A DNA stretch of 16,712 bases from Rhodocyclaceae bacterium UBA6160. Its GTDB lineage: Bacteria > Pseudomonadota > Gammaproteobacteria > Burkholderiales > Rhodocyclaceae. This document shows, piece by piece, positions 7,835-16,637 of this stretch. The notes under the pieces are model-generated. The model searched no databases and had not been told where the DNA came from. It saw nothing but the letters and a program-made list of their open reading frames with translations. The stretch is from NCBI GenBank assembly GCA_002422995.1, contig DIUK01000120.1, positions 1 to 16,712 on the forward strand, read 5' to 3'. The first letter of the stretch is position 1. Each line of letters opens with the position of its first letter. Both the position numbers and the translations under genes were made by a program.

Positions 7835-8362
7835 TCACTCCAAAATTTCTGTAATCGCTTTGCCACGCTTTGCCGCAATTTCAGAAGGCGTGCTCATTGC
7901 CAATAAACCATTGAGTGTTGCTCGTACAACGTTGTAAGGATTACTTGAACCAATAGTCTTGGCGACAACATCAGTAATACCCATAACCTCGAAAACTGCG
8001 CGCATAGGTCCGCCAGCAATAACTCCTGTACCAGCAGATGCAGGAGAAATTAGTACTTTAGTTGCACCATGACGCCCGGTAACAGTATGATGAAGACTAC
8101 CGTCTTTTATACTAATTCTTACTAACTTACGCCTGGCTTCTTCCATTGCCTTTTGAACAGCAACAGGAACTTCCCGCGACTTACCTTTACCCATTCCTAC
8201 GCCACCATCTCCGTCACCAACAACGGTCAATGCAGCAAAGCCCATGATTCGACCACCTTTGACTACCTTGGTAACCCTGTTGATGGCGACCATTTTTTCG
8301 CGCATGCCATCATCCGGCTTTTCATGGCCCTGTTGCGATTTTCTACCTTGAGGTTTTGACAT
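7835..8362 (-). CDS. rpsE: 30S ribosomal protein S5
   Basis: S5 is a 30S body protein linked to translational accuracy and to spectinomycin sensitivity. The 175-residue product (167 in E. coli) has a slightly extended charged N-terminus, then the S5 double-stranded-RNA-binding-like domain beginning at [30 protein letters not shown] (about residues 27-56), and the C-terminal domain with [18 protein letters not shown] and [16 protein letters not shown]. The loop around KVVKGGR is intact relative to the sensitive E. coli form. It starts with ATG 18 bases after rplR and ends four bases before rpmD. Confidence 0.98.
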   Translation of the reverse strand: MSKPQGRKSQQGHEKPDDGMREKMVAINRVTKVVKGGRIMGFAALTVVGDGDGGVGMGKGKSREVPVAVQKAMEEARRKLVRISIKDGSLHHTVTGRHGATKVLISPASAGTGVIAGGPMRAVFEVMGITDVVAKTIGSSNPYNVVRATLNGLLAMSTPSEIAAKRGKAITEILE

Positions 8363-8380
8363 AATAATCTCTAATCTCGC

Positions 8381-8734
8381 TTAAAACTTCAGGCCGCCAT
8401 CACGGGCAGCATCAGCCACAGCCTTGACGCGGCCATGATAATGAAAACCAGAACGGTCAAATGCAACTTGATCCACACCAGCAGCTTTTGCGCGCTCAGA
8501 AATCAAACCACCGATTACCTTAGCAGCTTCGACATTTGAGCCACAAGATAGTGTTGCGCGAACAGAAGCCTCCATAGAGGAAGCAGATGCCAACACTTTA
8601 GTGCCACAACTTGAAAAAATCTGAGCAGAAATATGAGAGTTCGAACGTGAAACAGTCAATCTAACCATTTTCAATTCTGCAATTTTTGCGCGGGTTTTAA
8701 GCGCCCTTCGTTGGCGAGCAAGCTTCTTTTTCAT
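8381..8734 (-). CDS. rplR: 50S ribosomal protein L18
   Basis: L18 binds 5S rRNA with L5 and L25 in the central protuberance. The product is 117 residues, as in E. coli, with a basic N-terminus ([19 protein letters not shown]), the [15 protein letters not shown] strand region and the C-terminal [26 protein letters not shown] block, the most conserved part of the family. It starts with ATG preceded by GGAGCG, 15 bases after rplF. No unusual features are visible. Confidence 0.98.
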   Translation of the reverse strand: MKKKLARQRRALKTRAKIAELKMVRLTVSRSNSHISAQIFSSCGTKVLASASSMEASVRATLSCGSNVEAAKVIGGLISERAKAAGVDQVAFDRSGFHYHGRVKAVADAARDGGLKF

Positions 8735-8749
8735 AATAATGCGCTCCGC

Positions 8750-9283
8750 TTATTTCTTCTTAGTTTCTTTAATAACAACCACTTCATCCGAATAACGCAC
8801 ACCTTTACCTTTATATGGCTCTGGGGGGCGATATGCACGAATCTCAGCAGCAACTTGTCCAACAACTTGTTTATTAATCCCCTTAATAAGGATTTCTGTT
8901 TGTGTTGGAGTTTCAACTTTAATACCAGCAGGAACAGGATGAACAACAGGGTGAGAAAAACCCAATGTTAAATTCAGATTTGATCCTTGCGCCTGAGCCC
9001 TGTAGCCAACGCCAATAAGGTTCAATTTCTTCTCAAACCCTTTAGTAACACCGGTCACCATGTTATTCACAAGAGATCGCATAGTGCCAGACATAGCGTC
9101 TGAATTTGGCATATCAAACAACCCGGAAAATAATAACCTATTATCTTTTTGCTCCACCGCTGTCGAAGGAAGAAGAAACTGACTTAAAACACCTAACGGG
9201 CCTTTAACAGTGATCTCTTTCTCATTCAGAGTAACACTAACCCCATTGGGTATTTCAACTGGATATTTTGCAATACGAGACAT
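8750..9283 (-). CDS. rplF: 50S ribosomal protein L6
   Basis: L6 lies near the sarcin-ricin loop and the factor-binding site. The 177-residue product matches the family length and begins [15 protein letters not shown], with two repeated L6 domains; the second carries [32 protein letters not shown] chose the ATG at 9283 because the homologous N-terminus starts there; an upstream in-frame TTG would add 11 residues and overlap rpsH. The binding site is weak: AAAAGG lies about 11 bases before the ATG, so coupling to rpsH, 17 bases upstream, may help initiation. Confidence 0.97.
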   Translation of the reverse strand: MSRIAKYPVEIPNGVSVTLNEKEITVKGPLGVLSQFLLPSTAVEQKDNRLLFSGLFDMPNSDAMSGTMRSLVNNMVTGVTKGFEKKLNLIGVGYRAQAQGSNLNLTLGFSHPVVHPVPAGIKVETPTQTEILIKGINKQVVGQVAAEIRAYRPPEPYKGKGVRYSDEVVVIKETKKK

Positions 9284-9300
9284 AGTTAATAAAACCTTTT

Positions 9301-9696
9301 TTACGCAACGATACAAATAACTTCACCGCCCATATTGCCGGCGCGCGCCTGCCTGTCTGTCATCACACCTTTAGGCGTGGAAATAATGGCAACACCGAGG
9401 CCATTCATCACAGTAGGAAGATCATCTTTGCCTTTATAAACTCTAAGGCCAGGACGAGAAATCCGATCTATACGCTCAATAACCGGCTCACCCGCGTAAT
9501 ACTTTAACTCAAGGTCTAACTCAGGCTTAACACCATTTTCACGTATTTTAAAACTATCAATATAACCCTCATCCCTTAAAACTTTGGCAATAGCCAACTT
9601 TAACTTCGATGAAGGCATAGTTACATTTAGTTTTGACGCCATCTGCGCATTGCGGATGCGTGTTAGCATGTCTGCTACTGGATCTGTCATACTCAT
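9301..9696 (-). CDS. rpsH: 30S ribosomal protein S8
   Basis: S8 is a primary binder of the central domain of 16S rRNA and, in E. coli, the translational repressor of the spc operon. The product is 131 residues (130 in E. coli), beginning [18 protein letters not shown], with [30 protein letters not shown] in the C-terminal half and the terminal GGEVICIVA. The first ATG is preferred over the internal ATG two codons later because it has AGGAG six bases upstream. An S8 target in the rplX-rplE region, as in E. coli, could not be identified by eye. Confidence 0.98.
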   Translation of the reverse strand: MSMTDPVADMLTRIRNAQMASKLNVTMPSSKLKLAIAKVLRDEGYIDSFKIRENGVKPELDLELKYYAGEPVIERIDRISRPGLRVYKGKDDLPTVMNGLGVAIISTPKGVMTDRQARAGNMGGEVICIVA

Positions 9697-9706
9697 ATGT
9701 ATCTCC

Positions 9707-10012
9707 TTACCAACTGGCTTTCGTTAGCCCTGGAATCTCACCACGCATAGCTACTTCACGCAATTTATTACGACATAATCCGAATTTCCGAAATACACCA
9801 CGCGGCCGGCCAGTTAATGCACAACGCCTTCTCTGCCTTACAGGACTTGAGTCTCTTGGCAATTTCTGAAATTTTAAACGAGCAGCCATGCGCTCATCTT
9901 CAGACAATGAAGCATTATTAAAAACTTCAATAAACTCAGCACGTTTAACCGCAAATTTTGCAACTGTTTTTTCACGCTTTAATTCGCGATTTATGAGAGA
10001 TAATTTGGCCAT
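9707..10012 (-). CDS. rpsN: 30S ribosomal protein S14, zinc-free (C-) form
   Basis: S14 belongs to the 30S head. The product is 101 residues, the length of the longer E. coli-type form, with an N-terminal helix region ([19 protein letters not shown]), [22 protein letters not shown] and the C-terminal [25 protein letters not shown]. There are no paired CxxC motifs, only single cysteines, so this is the zinc-free C- type. That contrasts with the zinc-type S4 and L36 in the same cluster. It starts with ATG seven bases after rplE and stops ten bases before rpsH. Confidence 0.98.
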   Translation of the reverse strand: MAKLSLINRELKREKTVAKFAVKRAEFIEVFNNASLSEDERMAARLKFQKLPRDSSPVRQRRRCALTGRPRGVFRKFGLCRNKLREVAMRGEIPGLTKASW

Positions 10013-10019
10013 TTTCTAA

Positions 10020-10559
10020 TTAACCTCTAAAAGGAAATTTGAAAGCTGCTAAAAGTGCTTTAGCCTCTTCATCCGTCTTTGCTGTCGTGGTTATACTAAT
10101 ATTCATGCCGCGTAACGCATCAATCTTGTCATACTCAATTTCAGGAAAAATAATCTGTTCTTTAATACCAAGATTGAAATTACCGCGACCATCAAAACCC
10201 TTACCCGAAATGCCCCTGAAATCACGAACCCGAGGCATAGCAATCGTCACTAAGCGATCCAAAAATTCATACATCCGCTTTCCACGCAAGGTCACCATGC
10301 AACCAATAGGGTAACCCTCCCGAATCTTAAAGCCCGCAATTGCCTTCCGAGCCTTAGTAACAACAGGCTTTTGACCAGCTATAGAGGTCATATCTGCTAC
10401 CGCATGATCCAAAACTTTTTTATCGCCTACGGCCTCACCAACCCCCATATTCAAGGTAATCTTTCTGATGCGAGGCACTTCCATTACAGACTTATAAGAG
10501 AATTTCTCAGTAAGCTCCGGAAGGACTGTTTCCTTGTAGAAATCTTTTAAACGAGCCAT
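10020..10559 (-). CDS. rplE: 50S ribosomal protein L5
   Basis: L5 binds 5S rRNA in the central protuberance and contacts P-site tRNA. The product is 179 residues, as in E. coli, with [16 protein letters not shown] at the start, [16 protein letters not shown] near 28-43, the central [36 protein letters not shown] region and the C-terminal [24 protein letters not shown] block. It starts with ATG preceded by GAGGT, seven bases after the rplX stop. In E. coli the S8 repressor site surrounds this start. Confidence 0.98.
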   Translation of the reverse strand: MARLKDFYKETVLPELTEKFSYKSVMEVPRIRKITLNMGVGEAVGDKKVLDHAVADMTSIAGQKPVVTKARKAIAGFKIREGYPIGCMVTLRGKRMYEFLDRLVTIAMPRVRDFRGISGKGFDGRGNFNLGIKEQIIFPEIEYDKIDALRGMNISITTTAKTDEEAKALLAAFKFPFRG

Positions 10560-10566
10560 ATCTACC

Positions 10567-10887
10567 TCAAGCCTTTACAATAACTTCACCGTTAGATTTA
10601 TAAACCCGAACCTTGTTACCATCCTCAAGCACTTTAAAACCAACCCTATCCGGCTTATTAGTAACTGGATTAAACAAAAGCACATTTGAAATATTCAAGG
10701 GCATCTCTTTGTTAATTACACCACCCATATCACCCTTCATTGGATTAGGCTTAACGTGTTTTTTTACCAAACCAACACCTTCAACCAGAACCTTGGATGA
10801 CCCAATCAAAGCACGCACCAAACCACGCTTATTCTTGTCCTTCCCAGTAATAACAACAACCTCATCACCCTTACAAATCTTATTCAT
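10567..10887 (-). CDS. rplX: 50S ribosomal protein L24
   Basis: L24 is an early-assembly protein binding the 5' domain of 23S rRNA near the exit tunnel. The 106-residue product (104 in E. coli) begins [22 protein letters not shown], a KOW motif, followed by [15 protein letters not shown] and the C-terminal [28 protein letters not shown] chose the ATG at 10887, the family start; the longer alternative would use TTG at 10905, two bases after the rplN stop. AAAGGG and AAAGAG precede the ATG. It follows rplN by 19 bases. Confidence 0.97.
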   Translation of the reverse strand: MNKICKGDEVVVITGKDKNKRGLVRALIGSSKVLVEGVGLVKKHVKPNPMKGDMGGVINKEMPLNISNVLLFNPVTNKPDRVGFKVLEDGNKVRVYKSNGEVIVKA

Positions 10888-10906
10888 CTCTTTAACCCTT
10901 TCCAAT

Positions 10907-11275
10907 TTAAAGAACTTCAGGGGCTAACGATACAATTTTCATAAAGCGCTCAGTCCTCAGCTCACGCGTTACCGGACCAAAAATACGCGTACCAATAGGC
11001 TCTAACTTACTATTAAGAAGCACTGCCGCATTACCATCAAACTTAACGAGAGAACCATCACTACGCCGCACACCCTTCGCCGTGCGAACAACCACCGCAC
11101 TATAAACCTCGCCTTTTTTCACCCGGCCACGAGGAGCAGCATCCTTGATGCTCACCTTAATAACATCACCAACGCTAGCATAGCGGCGCTTTGATCCACC
11201 CAGAACCTTAATACACATCACTGAGCGAGCCCCGGTGTTATCAGCAACATCGAGAATGGTTTGCATTTGAATCAT
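10907..11275 (-). CDS. rplN: 50S ribosomal protein L14
   Basis: L14 lies at the subunit interface next to L19 and forms an inter-subunit bridge. The product is 122 residues (123 in E. coli): [27 protein letters not shown] at the start, then [28 protein letters not shown] and the C-terminal [26 protein letters not shown], close to complete conservation. It starts with ATG preceded by GGAG eight bases upstream. It is the first gene of the spc operon, with its own consensus promoter in the 150-base spacer after rpsQ. Confidence 0.98.
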   Translation of the reverse strand: MIQMQTILDVADNTGARSVMCIKVLGGSKRRYASVGDVIKVSIKDAAPRGRVKKGEVYSAVVVRTAKGVRRSDGSLVKFDGNAAVLLNSKLEPIGTRIFGPVTRELRTERFMKIVSLAPEVL

Positions 11276-11344
11276 TATTTTTTCTCCAACTTAATTCACT
11301 CAATGTTATAAGTGATCAGTTTTGGCGCCCGCTAGGAGCTTAAG

Positions 11345-11362
11345 TTCGACAAGAAAGTCGAA
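11345..11362 (-). other. Small hairpin in the spc-operon leader
   Basis: A 6-bp inverted repeat (11345-11350 with 11357-11362, TTCGAC/GTCGAA) with a 6-base loop lies just downstream of the predicted spc start point, in the roughly 93-base leader of rplN. No U-run follows, so termination is unlikely; a regulatory role is possible but unproven. Confidence 0.45.
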
Positions 11363-11373
11363 TACAGCCAAAA

Positions 11374-11402
11374 ATTATATTCAACTTCCGGGATTTTGTC
11401 AA
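11374..11402 (-). promoter_or_regulatory. Consensus sigma70 promoter of the spc operon (upstream of rplN)
   Basis: On the minus strand, a perfect -35 TTGACA (11402-11397), a 17-base spacer and a perfect -10 TATAAT (11379-11374) match the housekeeping consensus at all 12 positions with optimal spacing. AT-rich sequence lies upstream of the -35. The expected start is near 11367-11369, giving a leader of about 93 bases before the rplN ATG. It sits in the 150-base rpsQ-rplN gap, the longest in the cluster and the same place as the classical spc promoter. The rest of the gap (11276-11425) holds a small hairpin and the rplN binding site; no gene was seen. Confidence 0.92.
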
Positions 11403-11425
11403 GATTATTTTGGTCAAAACACAAG

Positions 11426-11686
11426 TTATGACTTGGATAGTACTTGAGTAACCTTCCATGCTTTAGTTTTAGAAATTGGGGCGCACTCTTCAATCATTAC
11501 TAAGTCACCTGCAATAGCAACAACAGCGCTTATATCAGCATGGTACTTTTTTGATCGAACAAGTATTTTCCCAATTACTGGGTGTTTGACTTTACGCTCA
11601 ACCAAGACCGTTACAGTTTTGTCCATCTTATCTGAAACAACACGCCCTTGGAGGGTTCGGTTCATTTTCCGAGAGTTTTCAATCAT
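11426..11686 (-). CDS. rpsQ: 30S ribosomal protein S17
   Basis: S17 is an OB-fold protein binding the 5' domain of 16S rRNA. The 86-residue product (84 in E. coli) shows the family core [30 protein letters not shown], then KYHADI and the C-terminal [24 protein letters not shown]. The ATG at 11686 overlaps the rpmC stop by one base (TAATG), which supports coupled initiation there; an internal ATG seven codons later would also give a nearly full-length protein. It is the last gene of the S10 operon section; no terminator is visible between it and the spc promoter. Confidence 0.97.
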   Translation of the reverse strand: MIENSRKMNRTLQGRVVSDKMDKTVTVLVERKVKHPVIGKILVRSKKYHADISAVVAIAGDLVMIEECAPISKTKAWKVTQVLSKS

Positions 11687-11880
11687 TACTTCACCATTCC
11701 CTTTTCATGCAAAATAGTTTTCACACGAGCGACATCTTTTCTTGCTTTTCTAATCTGACTGTTATCAGTTAATTGCTGGGTAGCTCTTTGCATTCTCAAG
11801 CCAAACTGACTCTTCCTTAAGCTAATAAGCATCTCGGCAATTTCAGTTGCAGTTTTAGATCGTATTACAGCAGCTTTCAT
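11686..11880 (-). CDS. rpmC: 50S ribosomal protein L29
   Basis: L29 lies at the polypeptide exit tunnel, part of the docking site for SRP and trigger factor. The product has 64 residues (63 in E. coli), beginning [18 protein letters not shown], with two helices and the [17 protein letters not shown] and [17 protein letters not shown] motifs. I chose the ATG at 11880, five bases after the rplP stop and with AGGGTGA upstream; an in-frame GTG three codons earlier overlaps rplP and is less likely. The stop overlaps the rpsQ start by one base. Confidence 0.97.
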   Translation of the reverse strand: MKAAVIRSKTATEIAEMLISLRKSQFGLRMQRATQQLTDNSQIRKARKDVARVKTILHEKGMVK

Positions 11881-11885
11881 ATTTA

Positions 11886-12299
11886 TCACCCTAAATGTCT
11901 TGTTACAAAGGTTGTTTCAAGGGGAAGTTTTGCTGCGGCAAGACGAAAAGCTTCACGAGCAAGCACCTCATCAACACCATCCATCTCATATAAAACCTTA
12001 CCCGGTTGAATTTCAGCAACCCAATACTCTGGTGAGCCTTTCCCATTACCCATTCGAACCTCGGCTGGCTTTTTGGAGATTGGCTTATCAGGAAAAATCC
12101 GAATCCAAATGCGGCCACCACGCTTAATATGACGAGTCATTGCTCGACGGGCAGCTTCAATTTGTCTTGCAGTTAAACGTCCTCGGCCGATTGCTTTTAA
12201 CCCATACTCACCAAAACTAACTTTTGCACCGCGGGTAGCTAGACCGGTGTTCCGTCCCTTTTGTTCTTTACGATATTTTCTTCTAGAGGGCTGTAACAT
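11886..12299 (-). CDS. rplP: 50S ribosomal protein L16
   Basis: L16 binds 23S rRNA near the A-site tRNA elbow and helps shape the peptidyl transferase centre. The 137-residue product (136 in E. coli) begins [17 protein letters not shown] and contains [60 protein letters not shown] and the C-terminal [16 protein letters not shown]. The ATG at 12299 is four bases after the rpsC stop, with AAGGA inside the rpsC end. An upstream in-frame TTG would add ten residues wholly inside rpsC and was not used. Confidence 0.97.
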   Translation of the reverse strand: MLQPSRRKYRKEQKGRNTGLATRGAKVSFGEYGLKAIGRGRLTARQIEAARRAMTRHIKRGGRIWIRIFPDKPISKKPAEVRMGNGKGSPEYWVAEIQPGKVLYEMDGVDEVLAREAFRLAAAKLPLETTFVTRHLG

Positions 12300-12303
12300 A
12301 TTT

Positions 12304-13104
12304 TTATTCCTTATCCTCTGACTTGGCAACTTCAGTATTACTCTCTACTGCAGCCCTGCGAACTCTTTTAACCGGGGCCTTGGTAGCGACATCATCTGGA
12401 GCTTTCGCAGTAAAACGCTTTGCTTTCGCCTTAGCGTCGTCACCAGTTGCTTGGGGTTCGGGAACGACATCATTTTTATTAATGTATTCACCCTTGTAAA
12501 CCCATACTTTAATTCCAATAATTCCATAGGTTGTATGGGCTTCAGAAACACCATAATCAATATCTGCTCGTAACGTATGGAGGGGAACACGACCTTCACG
12601 ATACCATTCCCTACGCGCAATCTCAGCACCGTTAAGTCGACCAGAGCTCATAATTTTGATGCCCTGAGCACCAAGGCGCATTGCATTTTGCATTGCTCTT
12701 TTCATTGCACGCCTGAACATTATGCGCTTTTCAAGTTGCTGAGCAATTGAATCTGCAATAAGCTGAGCATCGATTTCTGGCTTACGAATTTCTTCTATAT
12801 TGACGTGAACAGGAACACCCATTCTTTTCTGCAATTCAGCCTTGAGAACTTCAATATCTTCACCGCGTTTCCCAATAACAATACCAGGACGTGAGCTGAA
12901 CACAGTGATACGTGCATTTTTTGCCGGTCGCTCGATTAGTATTCGACCAACTGACGCATGTGACAGCTTTTTCTTAAGGAAAGCTCTTACATCAAGATCC
13001 TCTTTAAGCATTTGCGGAAAATTTTTTGTCGTTGCATACCAACGAGAGCTCCAATTACGAGTTACCGCTAACCGAAAGCCTGTTGGATGTATTTTTTGTC
13101 CCAT
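12304..13104 (-). CDS. rpsC: 30S ribosomal protein S3 with extended C-terminal tail
   Basis: S3 forms part of the mRNA entry tunnel of the 30S subunit and has helicase activity with S4 and S5. The product is 266 residues against 233 in E. coli. The N-terminus [22 protein letters not shown] is typical, the KH-domain motif [11 protein letters not shown] lies at about 75-85, and [34 protein letters not shown] marks the C-terminal core. After [13 protein letters not shown] (about residue 215) comes a tail of about 50 residues rich in Lys, Ala, Asp and Glu, low in complexity and probably disordered. Such tails vary between lineages. It starts with ATG nine bases after rplV. Confidence 0.98.
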   Translation of the reverse strand: MGQKIHPTGFRLAVTRNWSSRWYATTKNFPQMLKEDLDVRAFLKKKLSHASVGRILIERPAKNARITVFSSRPGIVIGKRGEDIEVLKAELQKRMGVPVHVNIEEIRKPEIDAQLIADSIAQQLEKRIMFRRAMKRAMQNAMRLGAQGIKIMSSGRLNGAEIARREWYREGRVPLHTLRADIDYGVSEAHTTYGIIGIKVWVYKGEYINKNDVVPEPQATGDDAKAKAKRFTAKAPDDVATKAPVKRVRRAAVESNTEVAKSEDKE

Positions 13105-13113
13105 TTGATATCC

Positions 13114-13443
13114 TTAATTACCAACAGTTACAAAAATATGGCATGTAGGCTTCAAAATCCTGTTGCCCCTACCTTTTGCTCGAGCGGTAAATCTCTTCAG
13201 CACCGTACCTTTTTCAACATAGATACATTTCACCTTCAAATCATCAATGTCAGCCCCATCATTATGTTCAGCGTTTGCAATTGCAGACTCCAAAACTTTT
13301 TTAATGATAGTTGCACCTTTTTTAGGCGAGAATGAAAGAATATTGAGCGCATCTTCAACATTTTTCCCGCGTATCAAATCCGCGACCAAGCGCCCTTTTT
13401 GGGAAGACAACCTAACACCTTTAAGTACTGCATTCGTTTCCAT
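13114..13443 (-). CDS. rplV: 50S ribosomal protein L22
   Basis: L22 lines the peptide exit tunnel with an extended beta-hairpin. The 109-residue product (110 in E. coli) has [26 protein letters not shown] at about 11-36 and the C-terminal [36 protein letters not shown]; the Arg/Gly-rich section is the tunnel loop, intact here. The ATG is nine bases after the rpsS stop, preceded by GAGGT. It lies between rpsS and rpsC as usual. Confidence 0.98.
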   Translation of the reverse strand: METNAVLKGVRLSSQKGRLVADLIRGKNVEDALNILSFSPKKGATIIKKVLESAIANAEHNDGADIDDLKVKCIYVEKGTVLKRFTARAKGRGNRILKPTCHIFVTVGN

Positions 13444-13452
13444 TCTAAGACC

Positions 13453-13734
13453 TCACTTCTTGGCGACAGCTTTTTTACCACCACTGTGCCCTTTAAATGT
13501 ACGCGTTAAAGCAAACTCACCTAATTTATGACCAACCATGTTCTCAGAAACAAAAACCGGGATGTGCTGCTTGCCATTATGAACAGCTATAGTAAGACCT
13601 ATGAAGTCAGGCAAAATCGTAGAACGACGCGACCACGTCTTGATCGGACGCTTATCTTTTGAAAGCTTAGCCGAATCAACCCTCCTCAAAAGATGATCAT
13701 CAACGAATGGGCCTTTTTTAATTGAACGTGCCAT
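13453..13734 (-). CDS. rpsS: 30S ribosomal protein S19
   Basis: S19 belongs to the 30S head and contacts S13 and the inter-subunit bridges. The 93-residue product (92 in E. coli) begins [19 protein letters not shown] and contains [32 protein letters not shown] and [28 protein letters not shown]. The start is ATG with GGGG-type sequence upstream, ten bases after rplB. No unusual features are visible beyond the single extra residue. Confidence 0.98.
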   Translation of the reverse strand: MARSIKKGPFVDDHLLRRVDSAKLSKDKRPIKTWSRRSTILPDFIGLTIAVHNGKQHIPVFVSENMVGHKLGEFALTRTFKGHSGGKKAVAKK

Positions 13735-13744
13735 ATTTAACCCC

Positions 13745-14572
13745 TTACCGCTTGTGTCTGCGCTGAACGATCATTACGTCAGTGCGTTTATTATTACGGG
13801 TGCGATAACCTTTTGTTGGCTGCCCCCAAGGACTTACCGGAACGCGCCCGGTTCCTGTTCTTCCCTCGCCACCACCATGCGGATGGTCTACAGGGTTCAT
13901 TGCAACACCACGCACAGTCGGCCTTACACCACGCCAACGCTGAGCACCTGCCTTACCAATTTTACGCAGACTATGTTCCTCGTTTCCAACTTCCCCAATG
14001 GTTGCTCGGCATTCAACGTGTACCCGGCGAATTTCACCGGAACGTAATCGAACCTGTGCATAAGTACCCTCACGTGCAAGCAACTGTGCGGATGTGCCAG
14101 CTGAGCGAACCATTTGGGCACCCTTACCAGGAGTCATCTCAATACAGTGAATGGTAGTACCAACTGGGATATTACGAATAGGCAGTGTATTTCCAGACTT
14201 AATCGGTGCATCAACACCGCTGATTACCTGCTGGCCAATTGCCATACCCTTGGTTCCAATGATATAACTGCGATCACCATCGGCATACAATACCAAAGCG
14301 AGGTTTGCCGATCTATTGGGATCGTACTCAATCCGCTCAACTTTGGCAGGGATACCATCCTTATTCCTAAAAAAATCGACAAGTCGATATAGCTTTTTAT
14401 GACCGCCACCGACATGCCTTGAAGTGATATGACCATGGGCATTCCGACCACCAGTTCTAACTTTTGATTCAACTAACTTAGCAAAAGGCCTACCTTTATA
14501 TAAATCAGCATTAACCACTTTAACTAGTGACCTACGGCCCGGTGAAGTGGGCTTAACTTTTATGAGAGACAT
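13745..14572 (-). CDS. rplB: 50S ribosomal protein L2
   Basis: L2 is among the most conserved large-subunit proteins, needed for subunit association and peptidyl transferase assembly. The product is 275 residues (273 in E. coli), with [13 protein letters not shown] at the start, the [18 protein letters not shown] block at about 43-60, an SH3/OB core, and [22 protein letters not shown] near 222-243. His230 in DHPHGGGEG corresponds by alignment to functionally important His229 of E. coli. The start ATG directly abuts the rplW stop (TAAATG), so translation is probably coupled. Confidence 0.99.
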   Translation of the reverse strand: MSLIKVKPTSPGRRSLVKVVNADLYKGRPFAKLVESKVRTGGRNAHGHITSRHVGGGHKKLYRLVDFFRNKDGIPAKVERIEYDPNRSANLALVLYADGDRSYIIGTKGMAIGQQVISGVDAPIKSGNTLPIRNIPVGTTIHCIEMTPGKGAQMVRSAGTSAQLLAREGTYAQVRLRSGEIRRVHVECRATIGEVGNEEHSLRKIGKAGAQRWRGVRPTVRGVAMNPVDHPHGGGEGRTGTGRVPVSPWGQPTKGYRTRNNKRTDVMIVQRRHKR

Positions 14573-14887
14573 TTAAACGGCGCCCCCTTCACTGAAATTA
14601 ATTTCCTGACCGCTCTGCAATGAAACATAAGCCTTACGTAAACCATTTCTGCGACCCAAATGTTTCCCCACACGCTTAACTTTTCCCTTCAAGTTACTCA
14701 CCTGAACCGATTCAACATTTACCTTAAAGAGCAATTCAACAGCAGCTTTTATCTCAGGCTTTGTGGCATCAGAAACTACTGCAAAAATCACTTGCTCATT
14801 CTTATCGGCAACGCGAGTTGCCTTTTCCGTTATCATCGGGGAAAGCAATATCTGCAACAAACGCTCTTGACTGTAGTTACCACTCAT
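14573..14887 (-). CDS. rplW: 50S ribosomal protein L23
   Basis: L23 sits at the tunnel exit and is the docking site for trigger factor and SRP. The 104-residue product (100 in E. coli) has [18 protein letters not shown] near 13-30, then [29 protein letters not shown] and [21 protein letters not shown]. The N-terminus MSGNYSQER is a few residues longer than usual. ATG overlaps the rplD stop by four bases (ATGA), consistent with coupled translation, and the AGGAGA-type sequence lies inside rplD. Confidence 0.98.
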   Translation of the reverse strand: MSGNYSQERLLQILLSPMITEKATRVADKNEQVIFAVVSDATKPEIKAAVELLFKVNVESVQVSNLKGKVKRVGKHLGRRNGLRKAYVSLQSGQEINFSEGGAV

Positions 14888-15507
14888 AAAAGAATCTCCT
14901 CAACTTTAGCGACAGCCGCTTTAGTCAAAATAACCTGCGAAAATCTCACCAAAGACACGGGGTCCGCTTGATGGGCCTCTAAAATGAGAAGGCCGGGGAG
15001 ATTACGTGAAGCCAAGGAAAGCTTTTCATCCGGAGCGTCAATCAAAATGAGTGTAGAGCCAGACAAACCCATTGCCTTTAGTTTGTTTGCAACAAGACGC
15101 GTTTTGGGGGCATCAATCTGGAAGGCATCAACAACAAGCAAACGATTTTCCCGTACTAATTGCGAGTAAATTGACGCCATACCTGCCTTGTGCATCTTGC
15201 GATTAATTTTCTGCGAAAAATTTTCATCAGGCGAGTTAGGGAAAATTCGACCACCACCTCGCCATAAAGGGGAAGATGTCATACCTGCCCGAGCTCGGCC
15301 AGTACCCTTCTGCTTGAAAGGTTTTTTTGTACTATGATTGACCTCTTCGCGATCTTTTTGTTTGCTATTTGCTGAACGAGCATTTGCCTGATAAGCAACA
15401 ACAACTTGATGAATTAACGCCTCATTGAAATTCCTTCCAAATACCGCATCATTAGCAGTATGGAGGGCACTTGCCGCACCTTGCGAATCGACTATTTTTA
15501 GATCCAT
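14884..15507 (-). CDS. rplD: 50S ribosomal protein L4
   Basis: L4 reaches into the exit tunnel and in gammaproteobacteria also regulates the S10 operon. The 207-residue product (201 in E. coli) includes [36 protein letters not shown] (about 40-75, the extended loop) and [15 protein letters not shown], followed by the C-terminal Rossmann-like domain with LVVDAF and [11 protein letters not shown] chose the ATG at 15507, two bases after the rplC stop; a TTG two codons upstream is possible but unneeded. The ribosome binding site is weak (GGTG), so initiation likely depends on coupling with rplC. The short leader of the S10 operon argues against E. coli-type L4 attenuation here. Confidence 0.97.
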   Translation of the reverse strand: MDLKIVDSQGAASALHTANDAVFGRNFNEALIHQVVVAYQANARSANSKQKDREEVNHSTKKPFKQKGTGRARAGMTSSPLWRGGGRIFPNSPDENFSQKINRKMHKAGMASIYSQLVRENRLLVVDAFQIDAPKTRLVANKLKAMGLSGSTLILIDAPDEKLSLASRNLPGLLILEAHQADPVSLVRFSQVILTKAAVAKVEEILL

Positions 15508-15509
15508 AA

Positions 15510-16166
15510 TCAAACACCAACTTTCATAGAAGATTTGATTGCTGGCATAATCACTACATCACCGCCTTTTGCACCAGGAATAGCCCCTCTAACCATAAGC
15601 AGCTGCCGCGCATCATCAACCCTAACAACCTCAAGATTTTGAACAGTACACGCGCGATCACCTAAGTGCCCCGCCATCCGCTTACCAGGGAAAACTCGGC
15701 CGGGATCCTGGGCCATACCAATAGAGCCCGCAGAGTTATGTGATAGCGAATTACCATGAGACGCCCTATTAGAAGAAAAGTTATGCCTCTTTATTGCACC
15801 TGCATAACCCTTACCAATAGAGACACCACTAACATCAACCAATTGACCAACCGAAAAAATCGAAGTACTTATTTTATCGCCCAAATTCAGAGCATCAATT
15901 TGAGAGCCATGAACCTTAAATTCGCGCAAAACATTTCCCGCTTCAACACCAGCTTTAGCAAAATGACCGGCTGCTGACTTTGAAACCCTACTCGCACGCC
16001 TACCGCCGAAAGCCACCTGAACAGCAGAATAGCCGTCCTCGGACTTAGTTTTAATTTGGGATATGCGATTGTCTGACACATCAAGCACAGTCACCGGAGT
16101 AGAACTACCATCCTCAGTGAAAATACGCATCATACCAACCTTGCGACCCACAAGGCCTAGACTCAT
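15510..16166 (-). CDS. rplC: 50S ribosomal protein L3
   Basis: L3 is an early-assembly protein whose loop approaches the peptidyl transferase centre. The 218-residue product (209 in E. coli) begins [20 protein letters not shown] and contains [46 protein letters not shown] and [15 protein letters not shown]. Gln153 in the [10 protein letters not shown] segment aligns with Gln150 of E. coli L3, the residue methylated by PrmB, so the target appears conserved. It starts with ATG and AGGAG six bases upstream. A 64-base spacer separates it from rpsJ and includes a small hairpin. Confidence 0.98.
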   Translation of the reverse strand: MSLGLVGRKVGMMRIFTEDGSSTPVTVLDVSDNRISQIKTKSEDGYSAVQVAFGGRRASRVSKSAAGHFAKAGVEAGNVLREFKVHGSQIDALNLGDKISTSIFSVGQLVDVSGVSIGKGYAGAIKRHNFSSNRASHGNSLSHNSAGSIGMAQDPGRVFPGKRMAGHLGDRACTVQNLEVVRVDDARQLLMVRGAIPGAKGGDVVIMPAIKSSMKVGV

Positions 16167-16181
16167 TTTATTCTCCTAAAC

Positions 16182-16201
16182 TCTGGCTACGATTGGCCAG
16201 A
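16182..16201 (-). other. Small hairpin upstream of the rplC ribosome binding site
   Basis: A 6-bp inverted repeat (16182-16187 with 16196-16201, TCTGGC/GCCAGA) with an 8-base loop lies in the rpsJ-rplC spacer, four bases before the AGGAG of rplC (16173-16177). No U-run follows it. It may be fortuitous or may affect rplC translation or mRNA processing. Confidence 0.35.
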
Positions 16202-16230
16202 TCAGTTAAAGCATAATTAAATTAAACCGT

Positions 16231-16542
16231 TTATTGCAACTTAATTTCCACATCCACACCTGCCGGTAAATCCAGCTTCATTAGCGCATCTACAGTCTTA
16301 TCAGTTGGATCAATGATATCCATCAACCTCAGATGCGTCCTAATTTCAAATTGATCTCGAGACGCCTTATTCACGTGCGGAGAACGCAAAATATCAAATC
16401 GCTCTTTTCTTGTAGGTAATGGGATAGGCCCACTAACAACCGCACCAGTTCTTTTTGCAGTCTCCACAATTTCCAAAGCAGATTGATCGATTAACCTATA
16501 GTCAAATGCCTTGAGACGAATGCGAATCTTTTGATTTTGCAT
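16231..16542 (-). CDS. rpsJ: 30S ribosomal protein S10
   Basis: S10 belongs to the 30S head and, as NusE, also works with NusB in transcription antitermination. The product is 103 residues, as in E. coli: [34 protein letters not shown], then [38 protein letters not shown] and the C-terminal [12 protein letters not shown], nearly identical to the family consensus. It starts with ATG and AAGGA upstream. It is the first gene of the S10 operon, after tuf, with a putative promoter in the 95-base spacer. Confidence 0.99.
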   Translation of the reverse strand: MQNQKIRIRLKAFDYRLIDQSALEIVETAKRTGAVVSGPIPLPTRKERFDILRSPHVNKASRDQFEIRTHLRLMDIIDPTDKTVDALMKLDLPAGVDVEIKLQ

Positions 16543-16591
16543 AGAATTTCCTTAGAACTTAAAGAGCGATAATAAAACAGGGTAACTTTTA

Positions 16592-16620
16592 ATTATACAA
16601 CTTAGATACATCGGCTACAA
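16592..16620 (-). promoter_or_regulatory. Putative sigma70 promoter of the S10 operon (upstream of rpsJ)
   Basis: On the minus strand there is a perfect -10 TATAAT (16597-16592), 17 bases after TTGTAG (16620-16615), which matches only three of six -35 positions. The predicted start is near 16585, giving a leader of about 43 bases. A better -35-like TTGACT (16632-16627) exists but is 29 bases from the -10. No terminator is visible after tuf, so rpsJ can also be read from upstream. Confidence 0.55.
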
Positions 16621-16637
16621 CTGTTAAGTCAAAATAA

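Noticed and set aside
7831..7878. N-terminal extension of L30 from an upstream TTG
   Set aside because: The extra residues lie inside rpsE and are not part of the L30 family; the ATG at 7830 has a GGAG site.
9284..9316. N-terminal extension of L6 from an upstream TTG
   Set aside because: It overlaps the end of rpsH and adds residues absent from L6 proteins.
12300..12329. N-terminal extension of L16 from an upstream TTG
   Set aside because: It lies wholly in rpsC; the [11 protein letters not shown] start is the family N-terminus.
13754..14157. Open frames on the + strand within rplB
   Set aside because: They are antisense to conserved L2 codons and resemble no family.
16627..16632. TTGACT as the -35 element of the S10 promoter
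   Set aside because: It is 29 bases from the perfect TATAAT, far beyond workable spacing; at 17-18 bases downstream only a poor -10 candidate exists.
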